From Xestospongia bergquistia (lineage: Eukaryota > Porifera > Demospongiae > Haplosclerida > Petrosiidae): a stretch of 64,000 bases of DNA. Below are positions 63,476-64,000 of the stretch, piece after piece. The notes under the pieces are model-generated. The model ran no database searches. It was given only the letters and a program-made list of their open reading frames with translations, and was not told where the DNA came from. Positions within the stretch are counted from its first letter, which is position 1; each line of letters begins with the position of its first letter. The position numbers and the translations under genes were made by a program. The stretch lies in contig OZ014423.1 in assembly GCA_963965975.1 (NCBI GenBank), forward strand, positions 2,232,001 through 2,296,000, read 5' to 3'.

Positions 63476-63592
63476 CTGTCATGCAAAAATTGGACCCCCA
63501 TTACAATTTTAGTTGTGCCAAGACTGGACCCACATTGCCAAACTAGATCCATGTGTTCACACATTGCTGCCACGTTTTGAGAGTAAGGAGCG

Positions 63593-64000
63593 ATGGAAGA
63601 TTTTAACGAATATGCTCTTGTTAAAGAACCATTTCAACCACAATCTAGCCCAGTTACATCTAATAATACAATTCATACACCTTCTCAAACAAAACCCAGA
63701 CGAGCTGTACCCGAAGACAAGACACAATCATCTCAATCACAACCTATATCTAATCATACAACTTCTCAACCAAAACCTGAGCTAGTCACATTTGACAGTA
63801 AGATGAAGGAATGTCATCACTTAGTTAAAAATATAATGACAGTGACCTCGCAATGAAACAAAGAAACTGCTGATACATATAAGCCTAAAAATAAGTCACC
63901 AAAGAAATGGATTCCAGAGCTTGGTCTATATCTTTCAGATAAGGAGATTCTCCTCACTTCCACTAAGTGGTTGAATGACAACATCATCAAATGCTCCTCA
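63593..64000 (+). pseudogene. 5' fragment of an Ulp1/SENP-like cysteine protease-type gene (cut by window edge)
   Basis: ATG at 63,593 opens a Ser/Gln/Pro-rich region (MEDFNEYALVKEPF...). It stays in one frame to a TGA at 63,854, after which the same frame continues 'KKWIPELGLYLSDKEILLTS', 'TKWLNDNIIK'. The 'L..D...L...WLND.II' motif is typical of the start of Ulp1/SENP-type protease domains found in many multi-copy invertebrate genes. The catalytic part would lie beyond the window. The interrupting stop makes a relic more likely than a working gene. Confidence 0.5.

Noticed and set aside
1-64000. tRNA, rRNA or snRNA genes
   Set aside because: No cloverleaf with A/B-box-like blocks or known snRNA motif was noticed by eye on either strand; a covariance-model scan would be needed to exclude them.

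Overview
The window looks like a compact, AT-rich invertebrate nuclear genome, most likely a demosponge such as Amphimedon. This is an inference from gene content and style: many very short introns (the shortest about 44-50 bp), lineage-expanded Death-domain genes, Roc-like proteins of the 'DSGGQPAF...LLxxN..N' type that are abundant in sponges, TA-flanked MITEs and TA/CA microsatellites. There are no bacterial features. Gene structures below were built by hand from splice signals and phase agreement, without transcripts.

Left edge (1-1.33 kb, + strand): the last five exons of a gene ending in a Death-like domain. From 2.4 to 29.3 kb, everything on the minus strand belongs to one local family of two-exon coiled-coil genes. 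Each has a short first exon (19-29 codons), a phase-0 intron, and one long exon coding for a coiled coil plus a Ser-rich tail, often with a DSG/ESG phosphodegron-like motif. I call the members A, B, C1, C2, E1-E3, H1-H3 and I. C, E and H form a unit of about 5.8 kb repeated in tandem. Copy 1 has decayed E1 and H1, copy 2 has C2, E2 and a frameshifted H2, and copy 3 has lost C but keeps E3 and H3. A broken hAT DNA transposon lies between copies 2 and 3.

From 29.5 to 43.8 kb there is a second large duplication. The unit [I gene | divergent CAP-Gly gene | terminal Death exon] occurs at 25.1-37.7 kb and again, decayed, at 39.0-43.8 kb. The first CAP-Gly copy is split by a broken Ty3/Gypsy LTR retrotransposon (32,051-36,270) with a 5-bp target duplication.

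The most notable content is at 37-60.5 kb: two paralogous genes arranged head to head with only 62 bp between their start codons. Each protein reads CYLD-like CAP-Gly, caspase fold without catalytic His and Cys, Roc/COR-like GTPase region with a Cys/His-rich end, then Death domain(s). The minus gene (52,905 to 43,456; about 1,229 aa) has three Death domains, each in its own phase-1 exon. Two further in-phase Death exons at 38.7 and 37.7 kb could give an alternative, longer C-terminus. The plus gene (52,968 to 60,545; about 1,028 aa) has one Death domain and has lost the GTP-binding motifs. The combination suggests a scaffold of a Death-fold/NF-kB-type innate immune or cell-death pathway; that role is inference.

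The right edge (60.6-63.5 kb) holds a rearranged pseudogene copy of the I-H pair with an inverted piece and a MITE sitting in an identifiable empty site. The final 400 bp carry a fragment resembling the start of an Ulp1/SENP-type cysteine protease gene.
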